Assembly: GCA_964023275.1 (NCBI GenBank)
Contig: OZ029929.1
Span: 4,981,381-5,045,380 of the forward strand
Direction of reading: 5' to 3'
Length of the DNA: 64,000 nt
From: Norana najaformis
Taxonomy: Eukaryota; Annelida; Clitellata; Crassiclitellata; Hormogastridae
The translations under genes were made by a program, and so were the position numbers. Within the stretch, counting starts at the first letter, position 1; each line of letters opens with the position of its first letter. Shown here piece by piece: positions 11,801 through 22,024 of this stretch. Below the pieces are notes generated by a model that was not told the origin of the DNA, did no database searches, and saw only the letters and a list, made by a program, of their open reading frames with translations.

Positions 11801-14800
11801 TCACCCTATTGATTATTGATTATCGGACCTTATGTTGCTGAAACTGCCTTACCCTACTTTACCTTGGCAATGGTCAATGGCAGAAAACTGAAAGATTTCA
11901 CTGGAAATAATTCGGATGATGGAGAAGGATGATTTTGGATATGGATGAACTCAGTGAGGACCGTTTGCTGCATCCAGCCAACATGGGTTGTACGGAAGTT
12001 TCCTCTTTTCACTTTGTATAACTCTTTTTTACTTAGATATTATGGCACTGACTACAGTATTTTCTGAGTTTCTGATTTTTTTTGGTGAAATCTGATTCTG
12101 GCTTGTGGCTTTGACTGATTATACTAAATGACTTTATCTGGTTTTACTCAGACTTTCTCTGGTTTTACTATATGAATTTTTGGGGTTTTACTATGTGACT
12201 TTGACGGGTTTTACTATATGACTGAGTTTATGACTTTGGCATTATGTCTGAGTTAGAATAAGAATTGCCTCAAATTATGACTTTGATTGTAACTTCTCGT
12301 CATATGCCAGTTTGGTTTCAACTTAAGACTAATCTCTGTCACCTCAGGCTTCCTTTCTGTCTCAGTGGTCTGACTTTCTGGGTATTGACCTGACTACGGC
12401 TTAAGTGGTGTGATGCCCATTCAAACGGGCAGCTGTGGCGAAGGATCTCGCCTGATAAATTCATTGAAAAATAAGCAGGGTCGAGGTCATACGGTCACAG
12501 TAGGGAGGCGTTTACATTTGACTGACATCTAATATCAGTTTGAGACTTGGACTAAGAGTTCTCATGAGACGTCTTTACATTACCTGCTGCCCTTGTTTGA
12601 CCGTTTTATTAGGTTGATAATTTGATGTTTTGTCTGGCCACAGGGAAATCGCTGAAGACAGTCTCAGCATTTCAGATGAAGCCGGCATCAACGCCGAAAC
12701 AGAATCAACTTCCAGGTCCAGCCACCTCTTTCACCACCGCGGGTTCCACGCCTCTTGTCCAGCCGCAGCAACCTGGAACCATCGTCACCACTTCACCACC
12801 ATCACAGCAACAGCCGAACTCTGCATCCAGTGCCCAGGCTTCCTTGACGACAGAGGCACAGTGGAACCAGTCTATGCTTCCACCGAAGGGAGAATCACAA
12901 GGGAACCAGACAGTGCCTCATCCATCAGGCACTTTGTCTTCAGTTCCTGAGATTTCCATAACTTCAGACAATGAAGATACAGCGGTAGGCACTGCCATAT
13001 CTAAAAGGGGTGTACTCCGCATATCCCTCTATAAACTTGATGAATTGACAAGCACTCAACAAATTTACCAGAAAATTGTTCCACTTGGGTTCCAAAAAAT
13101 GAAAAGGTAAAACATGGTAAAAAGTGAATTTTCAGTGTCTTCTGAAATCAGAAGACGTCTTCTGAAATAGCAAGGGCCAAATAGGAGTTATTTTATTTCG
13201 TTATTTACTTGAGTATATCGGAATTTATTTAGCTCCTTTTGGGACTTACTCAGAGGCACTGAAATGTGACTTTCTGACCAGCATGACTGCAGATCAGCAG
13301 TACACTATTTCTCGATGTGTTTATGACGAATTAGTTTGGATTGTTCCAGTTGGATGGTCCCGTACACGAGGACGCATGATGTAATAGGTCCTCACCTGAA
13401 CCACACAGTTTATGTGGTGCAGGTGAGTACCGGCTGTACTGTAGCTGACTTTACTGAAACTTCTGCCTGCTGTAATATTCTTCTATTTGTTTATTTTATT
13501 TAAAGCACTTATTATAGGTTGAAAAATTAGTAAATCTGAATCTGAGGTGTGTTAGACTTCATATCGACTATTATAATTACTGTTATTCAACAGATAGCAG
13601 TAACGGTAAAGAACCTTTTAGTCTGTTCGCTAGAGGGCCCAAATGTACACTCTTAATTGTATGTTTAGTATGTCTGTAGATATAAGTTGACAAGGTCAAA
13701 CCAGGCAGAACTTTTATTTTTGGTTCTTAATAGAAAAGAACTGAACTTTACTTACACAATAAAAGATTGCAGTTATCAGGGTGTACTAACAACATTCCTG
13801 GAACTGCAGATAGGGATGGGTGCATATGTAACTATGTAGAAAGAAGAAAAGCAGTCCCATAAGCTAACTCAGAGTGGCTGCCCTGGGTACGAAGTGTTAG
13901 TGGCCTCAGCACATGAGGGCCACTGGCCAGTCCTCTCTTTCTTGCCATCTGGTCAGCTAGCTGATCTTCCCATGAACCGTAACCCTTGTAATTATCTAGT
14001 GTGTTATATAAACGTTTAATTATGCAATGTGGTCTGGATGGCTGTTGCTTTTAGTTTTCGACTAGTGATACACATTCCATGCAGAGCATTGATGAACTTG
14101 AATCTGAGCGAAGTCGAAGAGCAGCCACCTTGCCGACTTCTCCATCAAACCTTAGTCGTCTTTCAGCAATGACGGTATGTTTGCACATGAAGTCGGTTGG
14201 TTAGGACTGTTTCAGTTCTGGGTTGTTTCAGTTTGGAGTCTGGATTCTTGATTTGATCAGTCCACTGCTTTTTTAGTTAATGGATATGTTTGAATTCTTG
14301 ACTGTCTTAATCCACAGCTTTTTCAGTTAATGGATATGTTTGAATTCATGATTGGCTCAATCCACAGCTTTTTCAGTTAATGGATATGTTTGAATTCATG
14401 GTTTGCTCAATTCACAGCTGTTTCAGTTAACGGAGTTTTTTAAAATTCAGGGCAGCACAGAGAGTGTGATGAGCTATTACAGTTGTGCTGGTGAAGTAAA
14501 CTACGGAAAGATCGCTGTGACGGGAGAGATTCAGTTTAGCATCAATTACAACACAAAGACCAGCACCCTAGAGGTTACCATCCGAAGATGTAAAGATCTT
14601 GCTGCTGCTGACCCAAAGAAAAACCGCTCAGACCCGTTAGTATCACTATATGATTTTTCATTAATAATAGAATTCTTTTATCTTACCTATTAGCTGTGAG
14701 ATACTGGTTATCTTATTTTATCTTGGGACTGTGTTATCCTATTTCCAATCATGGGAATTCTATGCTAAAGATTCTCTTGACCTTCGTAGATTTTAATGTA

Positions 14801-15711
14801 TTAATTGCTTCATTTTAGCTGCTTTATTTTGGTGCTGTTTATCTTTTCTAACATTTCTTTAACACCAGTTATCATTTATGGTGACTGCCAGTGAAGGACT
14901 GCCAGTGAAGGACTGCCAGTGAAGGACTGCCAGTGAACGACTGCCAGTGAACGACTGCCAGTGAACGACTGCCAGTGAACGACTGCCAGTGTGCCATAGG
15001 TGCCAGACTATATTAAACATTGCCTGTCATCGTCCGTCGTTCCTCTTCCTCGATGCAACACAGGTCTAGGAACTCAGAATGTGGTTTCGGCTATCAACTC
15101 TGGGTTACAATTAATTGGTTGGGCTCTGTGTGCCTGAGGGCTTACCACTGGTGATTTTTCTAGTTACCTGAGCACTGCATTTTACCCGATGAGCTTTCTG
15201 TTTTTAATGACCTTATTAACATTGTTTAGGCTGGCATTGCTTAAGCCTATGATTAGTTTATCTTGTAGTAGTGCTATATAAATTTCTAATTAGATTTACA
15301 AATGTTGGAGGTAATTTCTGTTCAGTTACATCAAGTGCTACTTACTGCCTGACAAATCGCGAATGGGAAAAAGAAAGACCCACTGCAAGAAGAAAACCCT
15401 GAATCCAGTTTTTGATGAAGTCCTGAAGGTAGGAGATTAGCAGAAGGCAAGAAGTCGTAGTAATTCCTAAAGTGGAATTAAAATTGTTTTATTTCTTTAT
15501 TTCTGTTTTGTTTTTCCTGTTTATCTTATTTCTTCGTTTCTTTTATTTTGTTTTTTTTATTCAGAATTAAATTTTTTTTTCAGGATAAAAAATGAAGAAA
15601 ATGTGAAAATCAGGCACGATCCTTATGAATCACAAGGACAGTTTATTTATTAGACAATGCTGAAAGATGTTTTTTCTCTTTGTTATTTCTCTTTGTTATT
15701 TGTTTTTTCTC

Positions 15712-15743
<32 letters not shown>

Positions 15744-18700
15744 ATCAAAAGAATAGTTTATATTAAACTTGGAACTGAGGTATGTTTTCTGTTTGACAGT
15801 TTTCCGTCAAGAGAGGTGAAATAGAGTCGCGAACACTGTGTGTTATGGTTTGGAATTACGACCGGTTTGGTCGTAACGACTTTCTCGGGGAGGTTAACCT
15901 TCCGCTGACGTCTGAGGTCCTTGAAGACACATCACCCAAGTGGTACAAACTTTGCACCAGGGTAGGCATATTTATTTATTTATTTATTTATTACGCTTAT
16001 TACACATGCAAAATAAGAAAATCTTAATCTGAGGCACAAATAACTACGTGCGAACAATTGTCCATTTGCTGTACATGGATTCCAATCAGCAGGCTCAAAC
16101 TCTCAATCGTTGGATTACAGACTCATTGTGCTACAGAATAGGCCTGTGTGCCTCACAATAGCCCACCATACCTTACAGCTACTATCAGATAAACTGGAAA
16201 AGACCAAGAGACTGTCAAAAGATAACGGGCTGTAGATGGCTTCTGAGTATTTTATTATGCCGTATTGTTATAGTGAATCATTTCTCTTTTTGCCTCATAC
16301 AAAACCCTTTAAGCCTCTCAGCATAACCTAGTCACGACATGCTAACTGGAAGCCAAAGGTTAGTAATTAGTTAATAAATAAGAAACTGATTTGCTTTCAG
16401 TGATGAGACGATCGAATTAAAACTCTTGGAGTTGAACCTGTGAGTTTGATTCGTTGTTGTGATGACTTTATTCTGTGGTGATGTGCGCTAAAAGCTGACG
16501 GAAAAGATTACAGCGACATACAAGTAGCAGTTAGTTGCTTGGACAGCTAGTGAATAAGTTGCATACAAACAAATGCATCTTCTACACAATAGAGTACTAT
16601 TGTGTTCAAAATAGTCAGATTAAATATGCCAAGTTACATTAATGCATACATAAATACATACATACATACATACGTTCATATATGCATTGCATACATATAT
16701 ACATACATACATACAACCATTCTTGCATACATACAACATACATGCATTGCACACATACATACCATACATACATACGTACGTACGGACGTACATACATACC
16801 TGTACAGATATACATGCATGCTTGCATACATACATACATACAAACGTTCATATATGCATTGGTTACATATATGCATTCATCCATTCTTGCATACGTGCAT
16901 GCATACAACATACATGCATTGCATACATACATACCATACATTCATACATATGTATATAAATACACCTGTACATATATACATGCATGCTTGCATGCATACA
17001 TATGTTCTTATGTGCATTGCATACATCTATACATGTATCCATTCTTGCATACATGCATTGCATACATACATACCATAATATGTACATACATACATACACC
17101 TGTACATATATACATGCATGCATGCATACGTACATATATGCATGCATACATTATTATAGAAATTATGACAGGTGCTATATAAATTTGGGATAAATTGAAT
17201 TGATTAGGTGGCCAGTCCAATGCCATCGACGCTGGCCTACAAAGGCGACCTGGATGTCAGTCTCAAGTACGATAACGCCAGACGCGTCGGAGGCAAGATC
17301 GTCTCCACGACGGAGAGGGGAGAGTTGCAGGTGCTCGTGAAGCAGGCGAGGAATCTGACTCCACTGCGATCCAGTGATGCTTCAGATCCATTCTGCCAAG
17401 CGTAGGCACTTCTCTTCATTCTCATTCAGTCATGATTGTATTGTAATGTAATGTAATGTAATGTAGCAAACACTTATATAGTGCTCTTCAAGTACCTCTG
17501 AAAGCGCTGATAACAGGGCTATCCTACCGATGTAAACAAGTGCGTTTTCAAGTTAACAGAGAATGAACACTGAGTTAAACTAAGTGGAAAAGTACGAATG
17601 TTTAATGGAGACTGTTTTGTATTGTTTTTTATTTCATAACTTATACAGCGCTTCGTACAGAACAGACTAATGATAATGATAGTGATGCCAAACCGGATGA
17701 TGATGAAAATTAAATAAGAACAATAAATAATCAGTACACACGTACAGATGATACACATACTCAGAGGTGCTTCCAGTACGAGAACCCCTGGGAAATAAGA
17801 ACGTCTTTAAACTACGAGCTGACTGAACTCCATCACCAACAGTGACCCTTGCACAAAATGATGGCAGAAGTTCATTCCATAGAGATGGGCCAACAGCAAA
17901 AGCCCTCTGCTGAGCAAGCGAGGAGTTAACACGAGGAACAAATAGATTAGTGTTCTTATTTAATTTTCATCATCATCAGGATTGTCGTCATTATCATTGT
18001 ATGTGTGTTTGTATGTTTGTATGTGTCTGAGTATTTATATAGTGCATTTTAGATACCTGGAGTATCTCATAAAAGTATGGGTTGTCATCGTCTTTTGACC
18101 TGGCTCTGTTGGATTGGTTTTTCTATTGTATGATAGGCTAAAATCTAAATGATCTGGTTTTCTTGTGTCTTATACGTAGATTTCTATTTGGCCTGTGTTT
18201 CTTCTGTTTGATAGTTTGTTTGACCTGATTCTCTGTTGTCTGATTGGCAGATACGTGTATGGCCTGGATTCTTGGTTGATAGGCAGATGTTTGTTTGACC
18301 TGGTTATTTGTCTTCTGATTGGCAGATGTGTATTTGGCTTGGTTTTCTTCTGTCTGATTGGCTGAGCTGTCTATTGACCTTGTTTTCCAGGTATTTGTTG
18401 CCAAATCGTTCAAAGCGTGATAAGCAGAAAACGGCTGTCATGAAGCACAGTTGTAATCCTGTCTGGAACCACACATTTATCTTCGAAAGCCTGTCAGGGG
18501 AGGATCTGAGAGAGTCAAGTCTTGAGTTGACCATCTGGGACCATGACCGACTCACAAGTCATGAGTTCCTTGGTGGAGTCCGACTCAACCTTGGAACAGG
18601 TAACTTGTTTTTAAGCAGACTGGTTGATGTGTATTTGAGGGTGTGTGTATGTATCGGATGCGTATGTAACTGACTACTTATTGAATACTTTTCAAGAACT

Positions 18701-19462
18701 TTACAAAGGCAGGGATCCCAGGTGGAGTACAAACAATGCAAACACAACCCAAGTTTCTCGGCATTGAATATGAGAACAAAGATGATGATGATGACGATAT
18801 TATATTGTATTGTGATGTCACAAAGGATGTATACAGTGCATGGTGCTGTTACAGGACCCCATCTACTTGAGAGGTTCTTAAAGGTGCTATATAAGTGCTC
18901 AGAAATATACATCATGTGCAATGCATGCATGAATACATGCTGCTGCCGCTGATGATGTTCACGTGAAGGTGATGGTGAAGTGAGCAAATCTTTTTCAAGC
19001 TAGCACTGTGGAAACCTTGAGCAAGTCCTTCACGCACAACTGCTCAGCATCATCAGTTGATGCTTAGTTCTTAGATAGTGGTGCGTAACAAATGCAGAAA
19101 TAATAGTATGTACATGTGTGTATGTATGTATTTTTGTATTTGTCCGTGTATTGGATCATTTATATAGCACCTTTTAAAGAATCTCTCGGAGTGTTTCAGA
19201 GTGCATGTATGGATTACATTAAATTTCACTTGTGTTGTGTAGCAATGACTATGAAGGTCACCATCGTGATGACCTTGACGACCACTGTGGCCAATGACGA
19301 CGGTGGTTTTGGTGTATTTTAGGCGGAAGTGGTGGTAACAGCGTGGATTGGATGGATGCCAAGGGAGATGAGATGTCACTGTGGCAGGCAATGTTAGATC
19401 GACCAAACACATGGATAGATGGCGCTCTGCTCTTGCGTGTTCACATGACTCCTCGCAAATGA
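2999..19462 (+). CDS. SYTL: Synaptotagmin-like protein (SYTL/bitesize family), N-terminus missing, 9 exons
   Basis: Reconstructed exons are 2999-5836, 12644-12984, 14085-14174, 14451-14635, 15326-15428, 15800-15961, 17208-17401, 18391-18599 and 19323-19462. All junctions are GT-AG and keep frame, giving about 1419 residues in the window. The order seen is a long acidic Ser-rich linker (about residues 1-945), a Pro/Gln/Ser/Thr-rich stretch, C2A (about 1115-1240), C2B (about 1265-1400) and a short tail. Slp proteins use an N-terminal Rab27-binding SHD domain and tandem C2 domains to dock vesicles at membranes; bitesize is the fly member. The C-terminal block with '[15 protein letters not shown]' and '[11 protein letters not shown]' is typical of SYTL C2B rather than of synaptotagmins. 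No SHD exon was found; it should lie left of the window. The C2 identity is very firm. Joining the linker exon to the C2 exons rests on splice phase only. Which vertebrate paralogue is closest cannot be said. Confidence 0.88.
6128..6300 (+). repeat. 'gagggaacatttaac' minisatellite
   Basis: About eight degenerate tandem copies of a unit near 20-23 bp. Single outlying copies appear near 6446 and 6720. Confidence 0.8.
7415..7597 (+). mobile_element. tRNA-derived SINE, family 1
   Basis: Begins 'tggtagcatattggatgg' (A-box-like), has a decayed B box, then a shared body 'ggaccttgagtaaatccttc' and the tail 'tagatagtgacacctaataa' followed by 'atgcagaaataata'. It matches copies near 8760, 19000 and 49586, and inverted copies near 55905 and 59745. 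Confidence 0.8.
8760..8938 (+). mobile_element. tRNA-derived SINE, family 1
   Basis: Head 'gtagccgattggtttgag' with the B box 'gggttcgagtcttcc', body 'ggaaccttggcaagtcgttc' and tail 'tcattagatagtggcgctta' plus 'ataaatgcagaaataat'. It is the clearest pol III-type head in the left half of the window. Confidence 0.85.
10086..10412 (+). repeat. ACAT/GTAT microsatellite
   Basis: About 330 bp of (catacata)n with variants. It creates long artefactual ORFs (Tyr/Ile/His/Thr on +, Met/Tyr/Val/Cys on -) that are not genes. Confidence 0.95.
11035..11105 (-). mobile_element. tRNA-like SINE fragment
   Basis: The reverse strand contains 'gtgaccccaggttcgaattc' (B box) after a 'catggtaaccaagtggctaa' head. 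It is a sister of the fragment at 40739. Confidence 0.55.
12644..12984 (+). CDS. SYTL: SYTL-like exon: Pro/Gln/Ser/Thr-rich linker
   Basis: The acceptor is tggccacag (AG at 12642-12643) and the donor is GTAGGC at 12985. With one base carried over from the long exon it reads 114 codons from [13 protein letters not shown] to [10 protein letters not shown]. It is a low-complexity segment with many Pro, Gln, Ser and Thr. A second frame is also open across much of the exon; the chosen frame is the one that joins both neighbours. Confidence 0.75.
14085..14174 (+). CDS. SYTL: SYTL-like 30-codon exon before C2A
   Basis: A phase 0 to phase 0 exon of exactly 30 codons between gcag and gtatgt. It reads [20 protein letters not shown] and on to SAMT, a charged then Ser/Pro-rich segment with a possible basic phosphosite motif (RSRRAAT). 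It was found by eye because it is too short for a long-ORF search. Confidence 0.75.
14241..14440 (+). repeat. 50-bp tandem repeat ending just before the C2A acceptor
   Basis: Four copies at a 50-bp period, marked by 'tccacagctttttcag' at 14311 and 14361, 'ttcacagctgtttcag' at 14411 and a diverged copy at 14261. Each copy carries a pyrimidine tract plus CAG, i.e. an acceptor-like site. The used acceptor of the C2A exon lies 10 bp after the last copy. Confidence 0.9.
14451..14635 (+). CDS. SYTL: SYTL-like exon: start of C2A
   Basis: Reads [16 protein letters not shown], then [18 protein letters not shown] and [18 protein letters not shown]. This is the beta1-beta2 strands and first calcium-loop region of a C2 domain, with Asp in 'AAADP' and 'RSDP'. 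The acceptor is aaaattcag, directly after a 50-bp tandem repeat. The donor is GTTAGT at 14636 and the exon leaves two bases of the Pro codon. Confidence 0.93.
14884..14996 (+). repeat. 15-bp 'gactgccagtgaa' tandem repeat
   Basis: Eight near-perfect copies with two variants in blocks: 'gaagga' in the first half and 'gaacga' in the second. Intronic. Confidence 0.95.
15326..15428 (+). CDS. SYTL: SYTL-like exon: C2A middle
   Basis: Reads [29 protein letters not shown] and VLK. 'YLLPDKS...K.KT...[10 protein letters not shown]' is the hallmark C2 core of Slp, rabphilin and synaptotagmin proteins and includes the polybasic strand that binds phosphoinositides. The junctions are ttctgttcag and gtaggag. 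Confidence 0.95.
15713..15742 (+). repeat. (ATT)n microsatellite
   Basis: About ten ATT triplets in the intron before the C2A end exon. Confidence 0.9.
15800..15961 (+). CDS. SYTL: SYTL-like exon: C2A end
   Basis: Reads [32 protein letters not shown] and the end of C2A ([10 protein letters not shown]), 54 codons. The third calcium-loop motif is N-Y-D-x5-D where synaptotagmin-1 C2A has D-x-D-x5-D, so one acidic ligand is Asn. Junctions are tttgacag and GTAGGC. A short ATTT run follows in the intron. Confidence 0.95.
16628..17150 (+). repeat. CATA microsatellite with higher-order repetition
   Basis: (catacata)n broken by 'ttcttgcatacatacaac' and 'gtacatatatacatgcatgc' blocks that recur about every 180-200 bp. 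It sits shortly upstream of the C2B exon. Its long ORFs on both strands are repeat artefacts. Confidence 0.9.
17208..17401 (+). CDS. SYTL: SYTL-like exon: C2A-C2B linker and start of C2B
   Basis: Reads [20 protein letters not shown], then [17 protein letters not shown] and [11 protein letters not shown]. It is the first half of C2B. The first-loop Asp of synaptotagmin is replaced (around 'PLRSSD') while the SDP Asp is kept, which suggests weak or no calcium binding. The exon is GC-rich against its AT-rich repeat surroundings. Its acceptor (gattag) lies right after the tail of a dispersed 'ggtgctatataaat' repeat. Confidence 0.95.
17425..17960 (+). mobile_element. Retroposon fragment with (TGTAA)n and 'cacttatatagtgct' block
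   Basis: Starts with a (tgtaa)n tract and 'cacttatatagtgctcttca', then a segment 'cagaagttcattccatagag' and 'gggccaacagcaaaagccct'. That segment resembles the one near 54190-54420 ('ccaattccaaaaagatgg'). It looks like a non-autonomous element sharing its tail with a CR1/L2-type LINE; the class is inferred. Confidence 0.5.
18130..18385 (+). repeat. About 38-bp degenerate tandem repeat upstream of the C2B core acceptor
   Basis: Degenerate copies of a unit around 'ctgattggcagatgtgtatt' plus 'tggcctggttttcttctgt', seen near 18240, 18280, 18317 and 18355. Each copy is T-rich with an internal CAG. The final copy grades into the real acceptor at 18389-18390. Confidence 0.75.
18391..18599 (+). CDS. 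SYTL: SYTL-like exon: C2B core
   Basis: Reads [33 protein letters not shown] and [19 protein letters not shown]. The 'NPVWNHTF' and 'ELTIWD...FLGGVRLN' strings are diagnostic for SYTL C2B. The WDHD Asp pair is present and the last loop Asp is Glu. The acceptor is gttttccag after a degenerate repeat array of about 38 bp. The donor is GTAACT at 18600. Confidence 0.96.
19000..19107 (+). mobile_element. 3' half of SINE family 1
   Basis: Body 'aaccttgagcaagtccttca' and tail 'ttcttagatagtggtgcgta' with 'acaaatgcagaaataata'. The tRNA-like head is missing. Confidence 0.75.
19323..19462 (+). CDS. SYTL: SYTL-like terminal coding exon with stop
   Basis: The acceptor is gtattttag. Reads [20 protein letters not shown], then the '[18 protein letters not shown]' C-terminal block, and ends TPRK with TGA at 19460-19462. 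The WMD-x2-G-x-E-x3-LW motif marks the SYTL C2B terminus and makes this the true end of the protein. Confidence 0.95.
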
Positions 19463-19549
19463 ATCCTCATCAGTGTCTCCCTGCAGGGCCACGTCCACAC
19501 TGAACTGTATTAAAGGCATCTTCTGCTTGTAAACTGTTCACTGTTTATA

Positions 19550-19990
19550 GCTATCTGCTAATTTTAGCATGTTTGCTATTTTTAGTATATCTGCTATTTA
19601 TAGCATGTCTGCTTTGTATAACCTGTGTGCTGAATCCAGGCCATACACGTATCTGCCGATCAGAAAACAGAGAATTTGTAGCCTGTCTGCTATTTATAGT
19701 TTGACAGATATATTTGGCATGTCTGATATTATTGTGTCTGCTGCGTATAAACTGTTCGCTGTTTATAGCTGGTCTGCTATTTATAGCCTGATTGCTATTT
19801 ATAGCACTTGTGCTGTGAATAGCTTCTCTGCTTTCTGAACCATGTCAGCTATTCATAAGCTGCCTGCTAATGAGAAAAGCTTGTAGCTCGTGCCTATTTT
19901 TCTGATACTTATGGTCCTTTCTGCTATTTACTGTGCATCAGATGTGCTATTTATAGATCATTGGCTGTTTATAACATGAATGCTTCAGAT
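19550..19990 (+). repeat. Degenerate 'tatttatagcatgtctgc' minisatellite in 3' UTR
   Basis: About 15-20 loosely spaced copies of a unit of roughly 20-30 bp around 'ctgctatttatagc', with variable spacing. It lies just after the SYTL stop codon. Confidence 0.7.
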
Positions 19991-20394
19991 TTGTTTATCT
20001 TGTACCTTGTGTGCAGGGCATAAAATAAAAATAAAAACTGTCATCGTAATTTTTGTAATGAGAAATTTTTGTAGCTCTGCTTCAAGAGAAACTAATTAAA
20101 GGCGATTAGTAGCTGTAGTGCCCTAATGTTTCCACATTCCTTTTGAATTGCACTGATAATGTCTGCTTGTCTTATTAATCTGATAAAGTTAGTTATCTAA
20201 TGTTCCTTTTTTCTTTAAGATTGTTTTAAATGTCTTCAATGTGCCACTGTGCTTGTCGTGGCTTCAGTGCACTGATGTTCCAGTGTGTGATTATCGTGAT
20301 TGAAATGAGTACATTGTGCTAATGTTCCAGTCCATTTTGTGTTGATTGAAATGAAAACAGAGTGCTAGTGTTCTAGTTTGTGTTTATCTTGATT

Positions 20395-20610
20395 GAAATT
20401 GTTCCCATAATGAGCAGTGCTGATGTTCCCATTATGAACGTTGCTAATGTTCCAGTTATGAGCGTTGCTAATGTTCCCATTGTGATTGGTGCTAATGGTC
20501 CCATTATAATTGGTGCTAATGTTCCCATTATGATCTGTGCTAATGGTCCCATTATGAGGGTTTGCTGATGTTCCAATTATGAGCATTGCTAATGTTCCCT
20601 TGTTGATATT
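20395..20610 (+). repeat. About 24-bp 'gctaatgttcccattatgag' tandem repeat
   Basis: Nine or so head-to-tail copies of a unit near 24 bp ('gctaatgttcccattatgag' with variants), in the long form of the SYTL 3' UTR. Because the period is a multiple of three, several frames stay open, so the short ORFs here are repeat artefacts. Confidence 0.85.
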
Positions 20611-21344
20611 CCCATTATGTTGAAAGCTGTGCTGTTGGTTTTAACTGCATATTTAATGTTCCCAAATGTTCTGTTTACGTGCTTTTGTTTTCTGATGGTT
20701 TTACTTTGCTAATCGCTGTATTCTGACTTCAGTGACCATATCTATCGTTCCCTGCTACTCATGCTATACTCATTTGTTTTGCTAATTGTACTTCGTTAAT
20801 ATTTCAACTTGTGGTGACTGTTCTAATGTTCCTGTGTTCTATTTCGGTAAATTAGATGTGTTCAGAGCTGAAATGTTGAATGCAATTGAATTAATCTGTT
20901 CATTTGTAATGGAATTTTGGAAATGGAAAGTGGATAAAGTTTTGTGCATTCGCTGTGAAGAAAGTTGTCTTACAAAACACTATATTCTGTTTTTTTGTTA
21001 ATAAAGAATAAGAAGACCAGGTATTTTTATATTAGTTAATGCGTTAAAGCTCCTTTTTCTGATTTTTGTGTGAAATATTTTATTTGAATCACAGAAGTTG
21101 ACATGTTTATAGTTTACAAATGTTTGTAAAACTTATTTTGCATCACAGTCGTTTCATATTTTATGTTTCTAATTTTTCTTTCATTTTAAATCGAGATAAC
21201 ATCACAATCTGGTTCAGCTATGGCTTTTTATTTCCTGCTATTTTACAATTAAGGAAGCATTTTGAAAATACTTTCTAGCAATGCATTTTTATTATTTGTG
21301 GGAAGTAGCTTACGTCAAAGCTTCAAGTGAAAGTTACATTTATG

Positions 21345-21432
21345 GGGTTTTGATAGTCTAGTGGTTATTGTGCTAAACGGTCAACCCAGAAGTTGCGAGT
21401 TCAAATATCGGCCAGGGCAGAAAGACATTTAA
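21345..21432 (+). mobile_element. tRNA-like SINE head, family 2
   Basis: 'gatagtctagtggttattg' (A box) and 'gcgagttcaaatatcggcc' (B box) in tRNA-like spacing. A sister copy lies near 23886. No intact tRNA fold or discriminator could be drawn, so it is a SINE or tRNA pseudogene. Confidence 0.6.
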
Positions 21433-21671
21433 TTTAAGATTTCTGTTTCATTTAGGCCCCTTAGCAAACTGGTAGCTGGCCACCAACCCTGATATGCCAA
21501 GACTAAGAAAGTGAAGTCGCTTATATTACATACCCATGGCTGCCGCTAGTATATGTGGGCCTTACGTAAGAAGCAAATTGCAAGTGTCCTTTACATAATG
21601 GATGTTGTTACGCATTTTAAATTTTATTTCCTAGATGTTGGTAGAATTATTTAGTTATCCATCTTTTAGTT

Positions 21672-21850
21672 TAGGGAGGGAGGGAGAGGCCTCGGAGGAA
21701 GGGAGAGGGAGAGAGAGCGAGTGCGAGCCAAAATACAGTCCCCAAGGTCATCGAGGGTGTCGATGACCTTGGGGGACTTAGTTTATTTCGGCTCCCTCCC
21801 TCTCTCTCCCCTCCCTCCCTCCCTCCCTCCCGACGGTGTCGATGACCTCA
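21672..21850. repeat. Fold-back (palindromic) element, copy 1
   Basis: A GA-rich left arm and CT-rich right arm flank 'aaggtcatcga' / 'tcgatgacctt' with a 5-bp centre (about 21743-21769). Outside this are 'gagccaaaata' and 'tatttcggctc'. The same modules (gccgagccaaaataaactaa, gtcatcgac) form the larger palindrome at 28302-28854, so this is a shorter, diverged member of the family. A CT-rich tract and a second 'gtgtcgatgacct' follow. Confidence 0.8.
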
Positions 21851-22024
21851 GGATTCAAGAATAAACAACCAACGTAGGTGTGGTCACAAACGCTTGTGTC
21901 CTCTCTACATAAACGTGTACATCTACGCACACACACACACAACAAGCCTTCGCCTTAGCTGCTAGCTATTTCAGGCAAGCAAAATACTTTTATAAAAAAA
22001 ATAGGCATCACAAACAAGGACATC

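Larger units (their letters stand above)
5837..12643 (+). other. Large SYTL intron (6.8 kb)
   Basis: No exon-like open frame with good splice sites was found. Contents are the 'gagggaacatttaac' minisatellite (6120-6300), two tRNA-derived SINEs (about 7415-7600, 8760-8940), several 'gtgctatataaat' repeat tails (8513, 8690), an ACAT microsatellite (10086-10412), a decayed 'ttaccataccat' tract (about 11590-11780) and a degenerate 'ggttttactatatgactttg' repeat (12040-12240). Confidence 0.6.
19463..21020 (+). other. Probable 3' UTR of the SYTL-like gene
   Basis: No coding frame follows the stop. AATAAA hexamers occur at 20024-20029 and 21000-21005, giving a short (about 0.57 kb) or long (about 1.55 kb) 3' UTR. 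The segment is AT-rich and contains two degenerate minisatellites, listed separately. The true cleavage site is inferred, not seen. Confidence 0.5.

Noticed and set aside
12985..13110. Extension of the Pro/Gln exon frame to 13110
   Set aside because: A GTAGGC donor at 12985 joins the next exon in phase; the extension continues into intron and ends without a C2 domain.
16602..17226. ORFs up to 166 codons around the CATA repeat
   Set aside because: Microsatellite artefacts; the real C2B exon starts only at 17208.
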